A stretch of DNA of 64,000 bases from Occultella kanbiaonis (GTDB taxonomy: Bacteria; Actinomycetota; Actinomycetes; Actinomycetales; Beutenbergiaceae), in assembly GCF_009708215.1 (NCBI RefSeq), contig NZ_CP046175.1, positions 3,534,001-3,598,000 of the forward strand. The letters are read 5' to 3'. Below the pieces are notes generated by a model, which was not told the DNA's origin, did not search any database, and worked only from the letters and a program-made list of their open reading frames with translations. Shown here in pieces: positions 8,818 through 17,766 of the stretch. A program made the position numbers and the translations under genes. Within the stretch, counting starts at the first letter, position 1. Every line of letters begins with the position of its first letter.

Positions 8818-9902
8818 CAGAGAATGGGACCATGAGCGAATCCGTGGCGGCCGTGCCCATGCGCTGGGTCGGCCCGATCCGCATCAGCGGGAACGTGCTG
8901 TCCGGCGAGCAGGAGGTCCCGCTGGCCACGTACGAGTCGCCGCTGTGGCCCTCCGTCGGCCGTGGCGCGCGGATCTCCCGCCTGGTCGACGGTGGGATCG
9001 CCACCACGCTGGTCTCGGAGCGGATGAGCCGCTCGGTGTACTTCGAGACCGACGGCGCAGGCGTGTCCGTCCGCGCCCTCGCCGAGATCCGCGACCGGTT
9101 CGCCGAGCTCCAGGACGTCGTTGCCGCGAGCAGCCGGTTCGCCCAGCTCATCGACCTCCACAGTGAGATCGCCGGTCGCCTGCTCTTCCTTCGGTTCGAG
9201 TTCCTCACCGGCGATGCCTCGGGCCACAACATGGCCACGCTCGCGGCGGAGTGGCTGATGTCCCACCTGATGGCGACGTGGCCCCAGCTGCGGTACGGCT
9301 CGATCTCCGGGAACTACTGCTCGGACAAGAAGGCGACCGCCGTCAACGGGATCCTCGGGCGCGGCAAGCACGTGGTGACCGAGGCGCTCATCCCGCGCGC
9401 CGTCGTCGAGAAGCGGTTGCGGTCCACCCCGGAACAGATCGCCCGGCTGAACACGAACAAGAACCTGGTCGGCACGATCCTCGCCGGCGGGCTCCGCTCG
9501 GCCAATGCCCACTACGCGAACATGCTGCTGGCCTTCTACCTGGCCACCGGGCAGGACGCGGCGAACATCGTGGAGGGTTCGCAGGGCATCACCCAGGCCG
9601 AGGTCGACGACGGCGACCTGTACTTCTCCTGCACGTTGCCGAACCTGATCGTCGGCACCGTGGGCAACGGCAAGGGCCTGCCCTTCGTCGAGGAGAACCT
9701 GCAGCGGCTCGGGTGCCGCGAGGAGCGCGCTCCGGGCGAGAACGCCCACCGTCTCGCCGCCCTGTGCGCGGCATCGGTCTGGTGCGGCGAGCTGTCCCTG
9801 CTCGCGGCGCAGACCAATCCCGGCGAACTGATGGCCGCTCACGTGGCCATCGAGCGCTCCGCTGGCCACAATGCAGATCTGAACACCTCGAACCAGGAGT
9901 GA
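8814..9902 (+). CDS. hydroxymethylglutaryl-CoA reductase
   Basis: NADPH-dependent reduction of HMG-CoA to mevalonate. The 362-residue product carries TTLVSERMSRS, the cofactor-binding motif GDASGHNMAT near residue 140, SISGNYCSDKKATAVNGILGRG with the catalytic Lys, and EGSQGITQAEVDDGDLYFSCTLPNL. It lacks membrane segments, as in Streptomyces-type mevalonate clusters. The ATG at 8814 overlaps pmk (ATGA); an ATG at 8832 is also possible. The TGA at 9900 is in the same frame as the following HMG-CoA synthase gene, a notable arrangement. Confidence 0.96.
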   Translation: MTENGTMSESVAAVPMRWVGPIRISGNVLSGEQEVPLATYESPLWPSVGRGARISRLVDGGIATTLVSERMSRSVYFETDGAGVSVRALAEIRDRFAELQDVVAASSRFAQLIDLHSEIAGRLLFLRFEFLTGDASGHNMATLAAEWLMSHLMATWPQLRYGSISGNYCSDKKATAVNGILGRGKHVVTEALIPRAVVEKRLRSTPEQIARLNTNKNLVGTILAGGLRSANAHYANMLLAFYLATGQDAANIVEGSQGITQAEVDDGDLYFSCTLPNLIVGTVGNGKGLPFVEENLQRLGCREERAPGENAHRLAALCAASVWCGELSLLAAQTNPGELMAAHVAIERSAGHNADLNTSNQE

Positions 9903-9905
9903 GAC

Positions 9906-11078
9906 ATTTCCCCCGCAATCGGCATCGATGACCTCGCCTTCGCCACAGGCTCCTTCCGTATCGACCTCGCGGTCCTCGCCGAGCGGCTCGGCGCCGATCC
10001 GGCCAAGTACTACCGCGGGCTCGGGCAGTCCGAGATGAGCGTCGTGGCCGAGGACGAGGACGTCGTCACGCTGGGCGCCGCGGCGGCGCAGCAGATCCTC
10101 GCCCGCGGCGGCGCCGAGGGAGTGCGCACCCTGATGTTCGCGACCGAGACCGGCATCGACCAGTCGAAGTCGGCGGGCGTCTACGTGCACAGGCTGCTCG
10201 GCCTCGGCCCGAACGTGCGCGTGGTGGAACTGAAGCAGGCCTGCTACTCGGCGACGGCGGCGATGCAGTTCGCGGCGGCACTCGTCGCGCGGGACCCCAG
10301 CGAGAAGGTGCTCGTGATCGCGAGCGACATCGCGCGCTACGAGCTGGACACGGCCGCGGAGCCGACGCAGGGCGCCGGTGCGGTGGCCTTCACCGTCACG
10401 GCCAACCCGGCGCTGCTCAGGCTCGAGCCCGCGAACGGGGTCTACACCGAGGACGTCATGGACTTCTGGCGGCCGAACCACTCGACGACCGCGATCGTGG
10501 ACGGCAAGACCTCGATCACGGCGTACCTGGACGCCGTCGCCGGGGCGTTCGACGACTACCTGAGCCGCGGCGGCGCACCGTTCGACGCCATCGACTGGTT
10601 CTGCTATCACCAGCCCTTCACGAAGATGGCAGTGAAGGCCCACCGCCACCTGGCCGACCGCGCCGGGTCCGGCTCCGACCCGGCCGCCGTCGCCGCCCGG
10701 ATCGAGCCGACGACCGGCTACAACCGGCGGATCGGGAACAGTTACACGGCGTCGGTCTACCTGGCCCTGCTCGCGCTGCTGGACGGTGCCGAGGACCTCG
10801 CCGGCAAGCGGATCGCGATCGCGAGCTACGGCTCCGGCGCCGTGGCGGAGTTCCTCACCGGCACGGTCCCGGCGAACTACCGGACGGCGTTGCGCGCCGC
10901 CGATAACGAACGGCGGCTCGCCGACCGGGTGCCCGTGGACGACGCCACCTATCTGGCGCTGCAGCACGCCGCCCGCCGCCGGGACCCCTCGAACTATGAG
11001 ACCGCCCGGCAGACCCCCGCACCGTTCCGGTTCGGCGGCGTCCGCGACGACCAGCGGATCTACGAACCCACCGTCTGA
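9906..11078 (+). CDS. hydroxymethylglutaryl-CoA synthase, apparent ATT start
   Basis: Condenses acetyl-CoA with acetoacetyl-CoA to HMG-CoA. Catalytic Cys113 lies in VVELKQACYSATA, followed by YHQPFTKMAVKAH and GNSYTASVYLALLALLD. The conserved N-terminus IGIDDLAFAT lies upstream of the first standard start (ATG 10035, which would remove 43 residues including a conserved strand). The only room is after the in-frame TGA at 9900-9902: ATT at 9906, giving (M)SPAIGIDDL, has AGGAG exactly six bases upstream. The alternative is a GTG at 9899 overlapping the previous stop, which would need one base fewer in the C run at 9910-9914. 390 residues fits the family. Confidence 0.88.
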   Translation: MSPAIGIDDLAFATGSFRIDLAVLAERLGADPAKYYRGLGQSEMSVVAEDEDVVTLGAAAAQQILARGGAEGVRTLMFATETGIDQSKSAGVYVHRLLGLGPNVRVVELKQACYSATAAMQFAAALVARDPSEKVLVIASDIARYELDTAAEPTQGAGAVAFTVTANPALLRLEPANGVYTEDVMDFWRPNHSTTAIVDGKTSITAYLDAVAGAFDDYLSRGGAPFDAIDWFCYHQPFTKMAVKAHRHLADRAGSGSDPAAVAARIEPTTGYNRRIGNSYTASVYLALLALLDGAEDLAGKRIAIASYGSGAVAEFLTGTVPANYRTALRAADNERRLADRVPVDDATYLALQHAARRRDPSNYETARQTPAPFRFGGVRDDQRIYEPTV

Positions 11079-11108
11079 GCAGCTCCTGCGTGGATCGCAG
11101 CGTCGCGG

Positions 11109-11711
11109 TCAGTCTTCGGTCGACCAGATCGCACGCAGGGGCCGCATGCCCTCCTCGACATACTCGGCGATCGGGTGCGTACCGCCGTCGGTGAACCAGC
11201 GTTCGAGGGCGGCGAAGTACCCGAACGCGAGCGCGTTCGCGACCACGAGCGCCTGCGTCGGGGTCAGGCCCCGCTCCGGGGCCAGGAACGGTGCCGCCCG
11301 TTTCGCTGCCCGGTCGAGCGTTGCGAGAGCGGCCATCCGCACAGACGGTTCGCTGAAGAAGTAGCGGACCCGTCGCCTGGAGGTCGGCTCGGCTCCTCCC
11401 TCTGCCGGCGCAGCGCGCCCCTCCGACGCCAGCTCGTAGGTCACCACCGAGCCGAGCAGACTCCCGACCGGGTCGGCCGGGTCGATCAGCACCGCGAGTT
11501 CCTCGTCACTCAGTCCGTCGAAGTCGTCGGCGACGAGGAGACCCTCCTTGGTGCCGAAGTACCGATATACCGACGAGGGCGAGACCTCAGCGGCCGCAGC
11601 GATCTGCTCGATGGTGACGGCATCGAACCCGTGCGCGTCGAAGAGGTCGAGCGCGCGCTCGGTGATGGTGTGCATGGCAGCGCGGCGCCACTGCTCTCGG
11701 AGTCCCGGCAT
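11109..11711 (-). CDS. TetR/AcrR family transcriptional regulator
   Basis: A 200-residue repressor. The N-terminal helix-turn-helix reads ALDLFDAHGFDAVTIEQIAAAAEVSPSSVYRYFGTKEGLL at about residues 20-58; the rest is a variable ligand-binding domain. It is divergent from a four-helix membrane protein gene, and the region between holds two similar palindromes (see 11736-11744 and 11795-11809), so it probably represses itself and that gene. Converges on hmgs with only 30 bases between; no reason to think it controls the mevalonate genes. Ligand unknown. Confidence 0.92.
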   Translation of the reverse strand: MPGLREQWRRAAMHTITERALDLFDAHGFDAVTIEQIAAAAEVSPSSVYRYFGTKEGLLVADDFDGLSDEELAVLIDPADPVGSLLGSVVTYELASEGRAAPAEGGAEPTSRRRVRYFFSEPSVRMAALATLDRAAKRAAPFLAPERGLTPTQALVVANALAFGYFAALERWFTDGGTHPIAEYVEEGMRPLRAIWSTED

Positions 11712-11735
11712 CCACCGATGCTAGCAGTCTTGTGA

Positions 11736-11744
11736 CAGTTACTG
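11736..11744. promoter_or_regulatory. operator-like palindrome 1 for the divergent TetR
   Basis: CAGTTACTG, a perfect 4+1+4 palindrome, 25 bases upstream of the TetR start. Its core AGTTACTG recurs 62 bases away. Paired similar palindromes between a TetR gene and its divergent neighbour are the usual operator arrangement; binding is inferred. Confidence 0.55.
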
Positions 11745-11794
11745 GCTAATTGCGATTGACTCTCTCCGACACGGATGTCACAGTGGCTTCGTTC

Positions 11795-11809
11795 AGATAG
11801 TTACTGTCT
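11795..11809. promoter_or_regulatory. operator-like palindrome 2 for the divergent TetR
   Basis: AGATAGTTACTGTCT, a 7+1+7 palindrome with one mismatch, 31 bases upstream of the membrane protein start. Centre-to-centre distance to palindrome 1 is 62 bases, close to six helical turns, so both would face the same side of the DNA. Confidence 0.6.
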
Positions 11810-11839
11810 CAATGCCCACCGAGTCGAATGGAGAACGCC

Positions 11840-12322
11840 ATGACCGCAGCGACCACATCTCTCGCACGTCCCGGCCAGCGGGCCGCCCTGCCTGCCCTAT
11901 GGATCGGACTGTTGCTCACGGCCGCGGTCGGTGTGTACGCGCTGCTCGACGGCTCGACGACGCACGTGCTCGCCGACCACCTCCGGGCCACGTACCCAGC
12001 GTTCGACGACCAGGACGTGCAGGCCGGCGTGGCCGCCTACGTGACGATCCTGCTCGGGGTCACCGGCCTCGGTGTGGTCGGCTGGGTCGCCACGATCTGG
12101 GCCGCACGCAGCGGCAAGCGCTGGACCGTCTGGCCCGCGGCGACGCTGCTCGTCGCCGCCGTCGGAGTCGCCACGGTTGGCCTGACCACACTGGACACCT
12201 CCGGCGAGGTCGGCCTTGCACCACTGATGGGCTGGCTCCTGGTGCTGCCCTGCTTGCCTGGACTGGTGGCCGTCGTGATGCTCTGGACCCGGCGCCGCTC
12301 GGCATCCTCAACCTCGAGGTGA
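11840..12322 (+). CDS. four-helix membrane protein, probable TetR target
   Basis: A 160-residue protein with four predicted membrane helices (about residues 20-40, 65-90, 100-120 and 130-152), an external loop between the first two (TTHVLADHLRATYPAFDDQDV) and an RRRSA-type basic C-terminus. No family recognised; it resembles small integral membrane proteins often found beside TetR repressors. GGAG lies six bases before this ATG, which makes it a better start than the ATG at 11828. Likely repressed by the divergent TetR. Confidence 0.75.
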   Translation: MTAATTSLARPGQRAALPALWIGLLLTAAVGVYALLDGSTTHVLADHLRATYPAFDDQDVQAGVAAYVTILLGVTGLGVVGWVATIWAARSGKRWTVWPAATLLVAAVGVATVGLTTLDTSGEVGLAPLMGWLLVLPCLPGLVAVVMLWTRRRSASSTSR

Positions 12323-12627
12323 GTGCCGCGCAGTCCCCGTCGAGGGCCGCCGCATCCCGGTGGCGGACTGACGCATCCAGCTCGGCCGAGATCCGGTCAC
12401 GACCGGCGCCACGTCGGGTCGCGGCGCCTCGCGCTCGCCGGCGACGTGCGCGCACTGTGATCATGGCGAGTCAGCGCCGCCTCGAGAGCCTCACGACGAC
12501 GCCCGGTGCAGGCGCAAGGGCGAGGACCCGCGGGAGTTTCGCTGAGCTCTGCGACCCCGCGACCTCAAGGCCGTGCTCCGACGCTACGATCGTCATCCTG
12601 TCCCTTCTGTCCAGCGGGAGCCGCCTG
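12323..12627. other. non-coding gap before glutaminase
   Basis: About 305 bases. Open frames run through it only because of high GC; no recognisable protein, RNA or clear promoter seen. It presumably holds the glsA promoter. Confidence 0.4.
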
Positions 12628-13665
12628 GTGGAGACGCTGCACAACGACGAGGACGCCGCCCCGGTGGGCGTACAGGATGCCGCGGTCTCCACGGGCTCAC
12701 TGCCCGCGCCGGCGGACGTCCAAGGCCTCCTGACGGCGGCACACGAGCGATACCGGCAGGACCGGCGGGGCGCCGTCGCCGACTACATCCCGGCACTCGC
12801 CGCCGCCGACCCCGACCTCTTCGGACTGAGCCTGGGCGGGGTGGATGGAGCCGTCCACTCCGTGGGCGACGCTGCGGTCGAGTTCTCCATCCAGTCGATC
12901 TCCAAGGCGTTCCTGTTCGCGCTCGTCGATTCCGAACTCGGCCACGAGACGGTGCGACAGGCGGTGGGCGTCAACAACACCGGCCTGCCGTTCGACTCGG
13001 TGATGGCGATCGAGCTCAACGCCGGCCGACCTATGAACGCCATGGTGAATGCGGGCGCGATCGCGACGACCGGCCTCGTCCCCGGTGGCACCGGTGACGA
13101 GCGGTGGGCGTTCATCCTCGACGGCCTGTCCGCGTTCGCTGGCCGGGACCTCCACGTCGATGCGGACGTCTACCGCTCCGAGACCGCAACCAACGGCCGG
13201 AACAGGTCGATCGCCGGCTTGTTGCGCTCGTACGGCACTCTGACCGCTGACCCTCACGAGACCGTCGACCTGTACACCCGGCAGTGCTCGGTGAACGTGA
13301 CCGCCGAGGATCTGGCCGTCATGGGGGCGACCCTGGCCCATGGCGGCGTCAACCCTCGAACGGGGCAGCGGGTGGTCGAGCCGTCGGTGTGCCGTGACAC
13401 CCTTGCGGCCCTGGCCGCGTCCGGCCTGTACGAGCGCTCGGGCGACTGGCTGTACGAGATCGGCATGCCCGGAAAGAGCGGGGTGTCCGGTGGGCTCGTC
13501 ACGATCTCACCGGGCAAGGGCGCTCTCGGCTCCTTCTCCCCGCCACTGGATCCCGCCGGCAACTCGGTGCGCGGCCAGCGGGCGGCCCACTACCTCTCCA
13601 GTGCTCTTGGGCTGAACCTGTTCGCCTCCCGACCGCTGCCGGCCGGTGACGCGAGCTCCGGGTGA
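12628..13665 (+). CDS. glsA: glutaminase A
   Basis: Hydrolyses glutamine to glutamate and ammonia. The 345-residue serine-dependent enzyme shows the beta-lactamase-like S-I-S-K motif at residues 90-93 (FSIQSISKAF), VNNTGLPFDSVMAIE, GRPMNAMVNAGAIA, and the C-terminal GKSGVSGGLVTISPGKGALGSFSPPLD with RGQRA. The frame is open for another 800 bases upstream, but homology begins about here; GGGAG lies seven bases before the GTG. Ends in a strong hairpin shared with the convergent gene. Confidence 0.95.
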   Translation: METLHNDEDAAPVGVQDAAVSTGSLPAPADVQGLLTAAHERYRQDRRGAVADYIPALAAADPDLFGLSLGGVDGAVHSVGDAAVEFSIQSISKAFLFALVDSELGHETVRQAVGVNNTGLPFDSVMAIELNAGRPMNAMVNAGAIATTGLVPGGTGDERWAFILDGLSAFAGRDLHVDADVYRSETATNGRNRSIAGLLRSYGTLTADPHETVDLYTRQCSVNVTAEDLAVMGATLAHGGVNPRTGQRVVEPSVCRDTLAALAASGLYERSGDWLYEIGMPGKSGVSGGLVTISPGKGALGSFSPPLDPAGNSVRGQRAAHYLSSALGLNLFASRPLPAGDASSG

Positions 13666-13686
13666 GCCGCAGGGGCCGGCTCACCC
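13660..13686. terminator. bidirectional hairpin terminator
   Basis: A perfect 10-base stem (GGGTGAGCCG / CGGCTCACCC) with a seven-base loop lies between the convergent glutaminase and hydrolase genes and contains both stop regions. No U-tract follows, as is common in actinobacteria. Confidence 0.7.
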
Positions 13687-14553
13687 GCGCAGTTCGCTGA
13701 GGCTCTCGTTCGCGACAGCGGCCAGCACGGTGTCGAGGGTGCGGTCGGCACTGAGGATGCGGCTGTGGCCGAACCCTTCTGTCTCGATCACCCGGACCTG
13801 ACCGCCACGCTGGGCCTCGAGCTGCCTGACCTCGCCGATGTCAGCCCAGCCGTCCGCGCGATCGTGGATGTAGGTGAGCCGCACGTCGGGAGACAGCGCG
13901 AGAACGGTGGCGTCGAAGCGGGTGTAGACGTCGGGTGCCGCGCGCCGCAGGCGGTGCGCGTACCACTCCTCGTGCAGGGCCCGAGCGCGCTCACCGAGGC
14001 CCAGGTTCCTGGCGAATACCTCATTGAGGTACCGAAACCGAGTGATCGCCGCGATGGCGACGAGGTGTCCGGTGACGTCGCTCTCGGCGGCTGCGGTGAG
14101 CGCCGCAAGCGAGCCGACCGAGTGGCCCACGACCGCGTGGAACGGGGCGGCCTCGCGCTCGGCGAGGGCCGTGACGATCGCGTGGTAGTCGCCGATGTTG
14201 GTGCGCCGACCCGGCGAGTCCCCGCACCCGGGGGCGTCGAAGGAGACGACCCGGAATCCCTCGTAGCGCAGGTCCCTGACGAGTGCAGCGAACTGTGAGG
14301 CGCGCCCTCGCCAACCGTGCACGAGGAGGACCGTCCGCTCCCCCTGGCCCCACTCGTAGGTGACCACCCTCCGGCGGCCCACATCGACGACGGTCCGTCG
14401 CGCCTCCTCATGGGTGGCGCGTTCATACTCGCGGACCCGGCGGCGGGCACCCACCCGGATGAAGAACGGGTAGGTCACTGTCGCCGCGAACCGTGGCGAC
14501 AGCCGGTCGAGGGCGCGCACCGGTTGCCACGTGGGAAGACCTGAACCAGACAT
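13681..14553 (-). CDS. alpha/beta hydrolase
   Basis: A 290-residue serine hydrolase. Oxyanion region VLLVHGWRGR near residue 100, FDAPGCGDSPG, nucleophile elbow GHSVGSLAAL, catalytic Asp likely in YIHDRADGWADI and catalytic His in TEGFGHSRILS. The start at 14553 has GGAG six bases upstream; longer in-frame extension crosses the regulatory region and is unlikely. Divergent from a TetR regulator with an operator palindrome between. Substrate unknown; probably a small ester, lactone or acyl compound sensed by that regulator. Confidence 0.9.
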   Translation of the reverse strand: MSGSGLPTWQPVRALDRLSPRFAATVTYPFFIRVGARRRVREYERATHEEARRTVVDVGRRRVVTYEWGQGERTVLLVHGWRGRASQFAALVRDLRYEGFRVVSFDAPGCGDSPGRRTNIGDYHAIVTALAEREAAPFHAVVGHSVGSLAALTAAAESDVTGHLVAIAAITRFRYLNEVFARNLGLGERARALHEEWYAHRLRRAAPDVYTRFDATVLALSPDVRLTYIHDRADGWADIGEVRQLEAQRGGQVRVIETEGFGHSRILSADRTLDTVLAAVANESLSELRG

Positions 14554-14566
14554 CGGGATCTCCAAA

Positions 14567-14610
14567 CAGTACGGACGATCGTTCGAATAGATATATGGAC
14601 GACTGTACTG
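14567..14610. promoter_or_regulatory. TetR operator between hydrolase and regulator
   Basis: The 70-base gap contains CGGACGATCGTTCG (14572-14585), a 7+7 palindrome with one mismatch around the ACGATCGT core, typical of TetR-family operators. It is nested in a wider CAGTAC/GTACTG inverted repeat (14567-14572 and 14605-14610). It overlaps AT-rich promoter sequence (ATAGATATAT), so binding would block both genes. Confidence 0.6.
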
Positions 14611-14623
14611 ATATTCTCCGGAT

Positions 14624-15271
14624 ATGCCAACAGTCATCGACGGGCGTCGCGCCCGAGGGGATCGATCACGCAAAGCCGTGCTCTCCGTGGCGACGCAGCT
14701 CGCGAGCACGGACGGGCTGACCGGTGTCTCGATCGCGCGACTCGCAACAGAGACCTCCTCGAGCAAGAGCGGTGTCGCTGCCTTGTTCGGCTCGAAGGAA
14801 AATCTGCAGCTCGCGGTCGTCAGCGAGGCCAAGCGCATCTTCATCGACGTCGTCGTCCAACCCGCACGCACCGAGGCGGCCGGCTTCGACCGGCTGTGCG
14901 CACTCGTGCGGACCTGGATCGATTACTCGTCCGGCCGTACGTTCCGCGGCGGTTGCTTCTTCCTCGCCGCGTCGGCCGAGTTCGCCGCGCACCCCGGGGC
15001 CGTGCGCGACGCGATCACCGAGGCGATGGATCTGTGGCGCTCGTACCTGGAACACCAGATTTCACGGGCTATCGCGGACGGGGCGCTTCCCCGACTGGAC
15101 GATGCCACCCAGCTCGGTTTCGAACTCGAGGCGCTGCTGTCCCATGCCAACGCCGAGTCGACCCTGCACGACCGCAGCGAACCGTACCGGCGCGCGGAAC
15201 GCGCCATCGTCGAGCGACTTGAGGCCCTGGGCGGGGACCAGCGCGTGCTGGACCGCGTACGCGGTCCCTGA
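14624..15271 (+). CDS. TetR/AcrR family regulator
   Basis: A 215-residue regulator. HTH at about residues 15-60 (RKAVLSVATQLASTDGLTGVSIARLATETSSSKSGVAALFGSKENL). The C-terminal half with GRTFRGGCFFLAASAEFAAHPG and AIADGALPRLDDATQLGFELEALL matches the TetR C-terminal ligand domain common in Streptomyces. Divergent from the alpha/beta hydrolase, which is its likely target through the palindrome at 14572-14585. Confidence 0.92.
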   Translation: MPTVIDGRRARGDRSRKAVLSVATQLASTDGLTGVSIARLATETSSSKSGVAALFGSKENLQLAVVSEAKRIFIDVVVQPARTEAAGFDRLCALVRTWIDYSSGRTFRGGCFFLAASAEFAAHPGAVRDAITEAMDLWRSYLEHQISRAIADGALPRLDDATQLGFELEALLSHANAESTLHDRSEPYRRAERAIVERLEALGGDQRVLDRVRGP

Positions 15272-15299
15272 CGGAACGCGAACCGTCCACCGCAGACGG

Positions 15300-15557
15300 T
15301 CAGCGGTTCCGGGCTGCGATCAGTTCGTTGAGGCGTTCGTCGCCCCAGGCGCGGGCCGCGTCGATCACGACGATGAGGCTGCGACCCAGGTCCGTGAGCT
15401 CGTACTCGACGTGCGGCGGGTTCTCGGCGAAGTCGTGGCGCAGGATCAGGCCGTCACGCGCCATGTCACGCAGCGTCTGGGTCAGCACCTTCGGCGTCAC
15501 CGTTCTCAGCGCGGCGCGGAGCTCGGTGAAACGCCGTCGCTGTTCGACGAGGCAGAA
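15300..15557 (-). pseudogene. HxlR-family regulator, 5' truncated
   Basis: The last about 85 residues are a textbook HxlR winged helix: LVEQRRRFTELRAAL, TPKVLTQTLRDMARDGLILR, PPHVEYELTDLGRSL and a C-terminal helix. The N-terminal part with the CP...GGKW..LIL helix is missing; upstream of about 15557 the frame turns into unrelated proline- and arginine-rich sequence. A chimeric 126-residue product is possible but would lack the first helices of the fold. The breakpoint marks the start of the degraded region to the right. Confidence 0.8.
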
Positions 15558-16411
15558 GCTTCGTGGCGGCTGGGCTGGGGGTTTCCGACAGGGGTTGGTG
15601 CCGTCGCTTCGCGCTCGTTGCATCTGCCTAATCTGACCTATTGGGGGTGTCATGCCTGGGCATCTGTCCAGCGGGCGCATGGGTGCTCGCGCCGACCATG
15701 GCCCGGCAACGATTGCTTGGTCAGAAGCCTTTCCACCGCCGAGGATTGCCGTCCCCCGCTGGTGGGTGGCTCATAGCAGGCCGCCTGATCCGTGACACCT
15801 CACGCGGGCTGACGCCGCCAACGACGTCCATTCCGCTCAGTGAGGAGGACGCCGGCGTGTCCAGTCAGTCTGCCACCCTGACTGAGTTTGACCGCTTGTC
15901 GTCTGGGTCGATACCCACGCCGCGACCACAGCTACGCATCGCCGCTACCTCCGACGCCACCTTTCGCGGCCAACCAACCCTCCCCACGAACCGCGCTGCC
16001 CGCGCCTGGCGCCGTATTGGATCGGGCGGTGCGCCGAAGGCGACGTCGATTCGATGGTGATCGCTGCATAGGAAACTGGCTCCTGCGGACAACAATATGT
16101 GATGTCATCAAGATGCCGGCTGCCGGGTCGACGAGGCACGCACACCACGACGTGGGCGCGATGACGGCAAGAGCGACAGGGTCGACGGCGTGCTGGCGGC
16201 GGGTTCCAACCTGCTCATGGCACTGGCGACGCCGCTCGATCGGCGTACTGGCGAGCCACACCCGACCCCTGCGATATCTTGACCGCGGCACGCGAGCACC
16301 CGCAGATCGCGAGCACCTCAACCTCGAACGAGCGCGTTGCACCGACGCTGCCCTCCCTCTTGCGGCGCCTGCCGGAGCCCTCCCTCTCCCGCGGGAGGGG
16401 GCCTGGTGGGC
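15558..16411. other. non-coding degraded stretch
   Basis: About 850 bases with no convincing gene on either strand. Composition is less GC-biased than the flanks (AT-rich patches near 15640 and 16075), with none of the third-position GC pattern that marks real genes here. It lies between the truncated HxlR and the broken permease and probably holds sequence left by deletions or a lost mobile element. No terminal inverted repeats or transposase remnants found by eye. Confidence 0.5.
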
Positions 16412-17550
16412 TCACTCGAAGCGCAGAGGTTCAATCGGGTCCTGCCTGGCAGTTCGCAGCGCGGGCATGGTCCCGGCCAGGAACGCGACTGCCATGACGC
16501 TCAGGATGACCGTGGCCACGGTGGCGGGTTCAAACAGGATCAAGGTCAGGCCCGGCAGGTCGGACAGGATCGAGGAGGCAGGGCAGCTGAGACTGCCTCG
16601 CCGACGCCGAAAGCAGCCAGTACGCCGATGGCGCTGCCGAGCAGGCCGATGACGACGGCTTCGATGGTGAACAGCGATAACACCTTCGCGCTGGACACCC
16701 CCATGGCCTTCATGAGGCCGATCTCGCGGGTGCGTTCCTGGACGGCCATGTAGAGGGGTGTTGATGATGCCGATGGAGGCGGCCAGCAGGGCGATGATCG
16801 CGAACCCGTTCAGGACCAGCACGATGGTGTCGATGACCGAGGTGAACGTGCCGAGCTGGTCTTCCAGCGTGGTCGCGGTGTAGCCAGCGTCGGCCAGCCG
16901 CTCCCTGAAGGCGTCGGTGGCTTCGTCGCCGGCGTCCGGTTCGAACCACACCGAGGCGGAGGCGTAGGTCTCGGCCTGCCCTTGCGCCGCGCCGGTCATC
17001 TGCAGGTCGAACAGGGCGGTGGTGAGGGCCTCGTTGGGGATGGCGCCGGCCATCGAGATCAGGCCTGGTTCGGCGATTCCGACCACGGTGACCTCGGTGG
17101 TGGTCTGTGTGCCGCTGGCGTCGGTGACGGCCAGCACCACATTCTGGCCGATCGCGTCCTGTGCGGGCCCTAGTCCGAGCGGCTCCAGATAGGTATTGGG
17201 GAGCACGATCTGCGGCTGGTCGCCCTGCAGGTCGACCTGGTCACCTGCCGCTAGTTCCACGCTCACCCCGGGCATGATCTGTGACAGCGCGAGCTGGTAG
17301 CGGGTACCGTCGCCGTGCTGAATGAAGTCGACGCTCACGTTGAGCGCGGGCTGTACCCGCAGCACGCCGTCGATGTCGGCGACCTCGTCGATGTCGTCGA
17401 CGGTGAGCGCCACCGCAGTGCCGGCGCCGGGTGCACCGGCGCCCCACCGCCGGGCACGCCGCCGGCGCCTACGTCGATCTGGTCGAGATCCCTGGTGATG
17501 TCCAGGCGCTTCATCGCGAACGGGCCGTGCTGCATGAGCGCGAGCTGCAC
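16412..17550 (-). pseudogene. FtsX/MacB-type ABC transporter permease, multiply frameshifted
   Basis: Pieces of one permease lie in different frames. Starting at 17550: KRLDITRDLDQIDVGAGG; shift to DDIDEVADIDGVLRVQPALN and a periplasmic MacB-like domain (VVLAVTDASGTQTTTEVTVVGIA); a membrane helix TIVLVLNGFAIIALLAASIGIINT; shift to VQERTREIGLMKAMG, the hallmark FtsX cytoplasmic motif (about 16546-16749); then back to LFEPATVATVILSVMAVAFLAGTMPALRTARQDPIEPLRFE. At least three frame changes, and the N-terminal membrane helix is missing. No ATPase partner remains. Confidence 0.85.
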
Positions 17551-17766
17551 AGTGATGGTCGGTTTTCGTGATCGTCCGCATGCTGCGGCCTTCCGATCGA
17601 GGCCCGCAGGGCGCCGCGCTGAAGCGGAGCAGGTCTAGGCACTGGCCGACGTCGCGGTGTACGGTGCTCACACCCTTGGAGAAGTTGCGACGTTGCAGTG
17701 CTCCCACGGGCCCGTTAGCCATTCGTTGCTCCTGACCCCGGCAACTCCACAAGTCCGGGGAGTGCC

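Noticed and set aside
8460-10967. An 835-codon open frame antisense to the mevalonate genes
   Set aside because: High GC leaves complementary frames open; the reading is Arg/Gly/His-rich low complexity without family motifs, and the plus strand holds well-conserved enzymes.
11812-12627. A long N-terminal extension in frame with glutaminase
   Set aside because: It overlaps the membrane protein gene in another frame, shows no homology, and a good ribosome site precedes GTG 12628.
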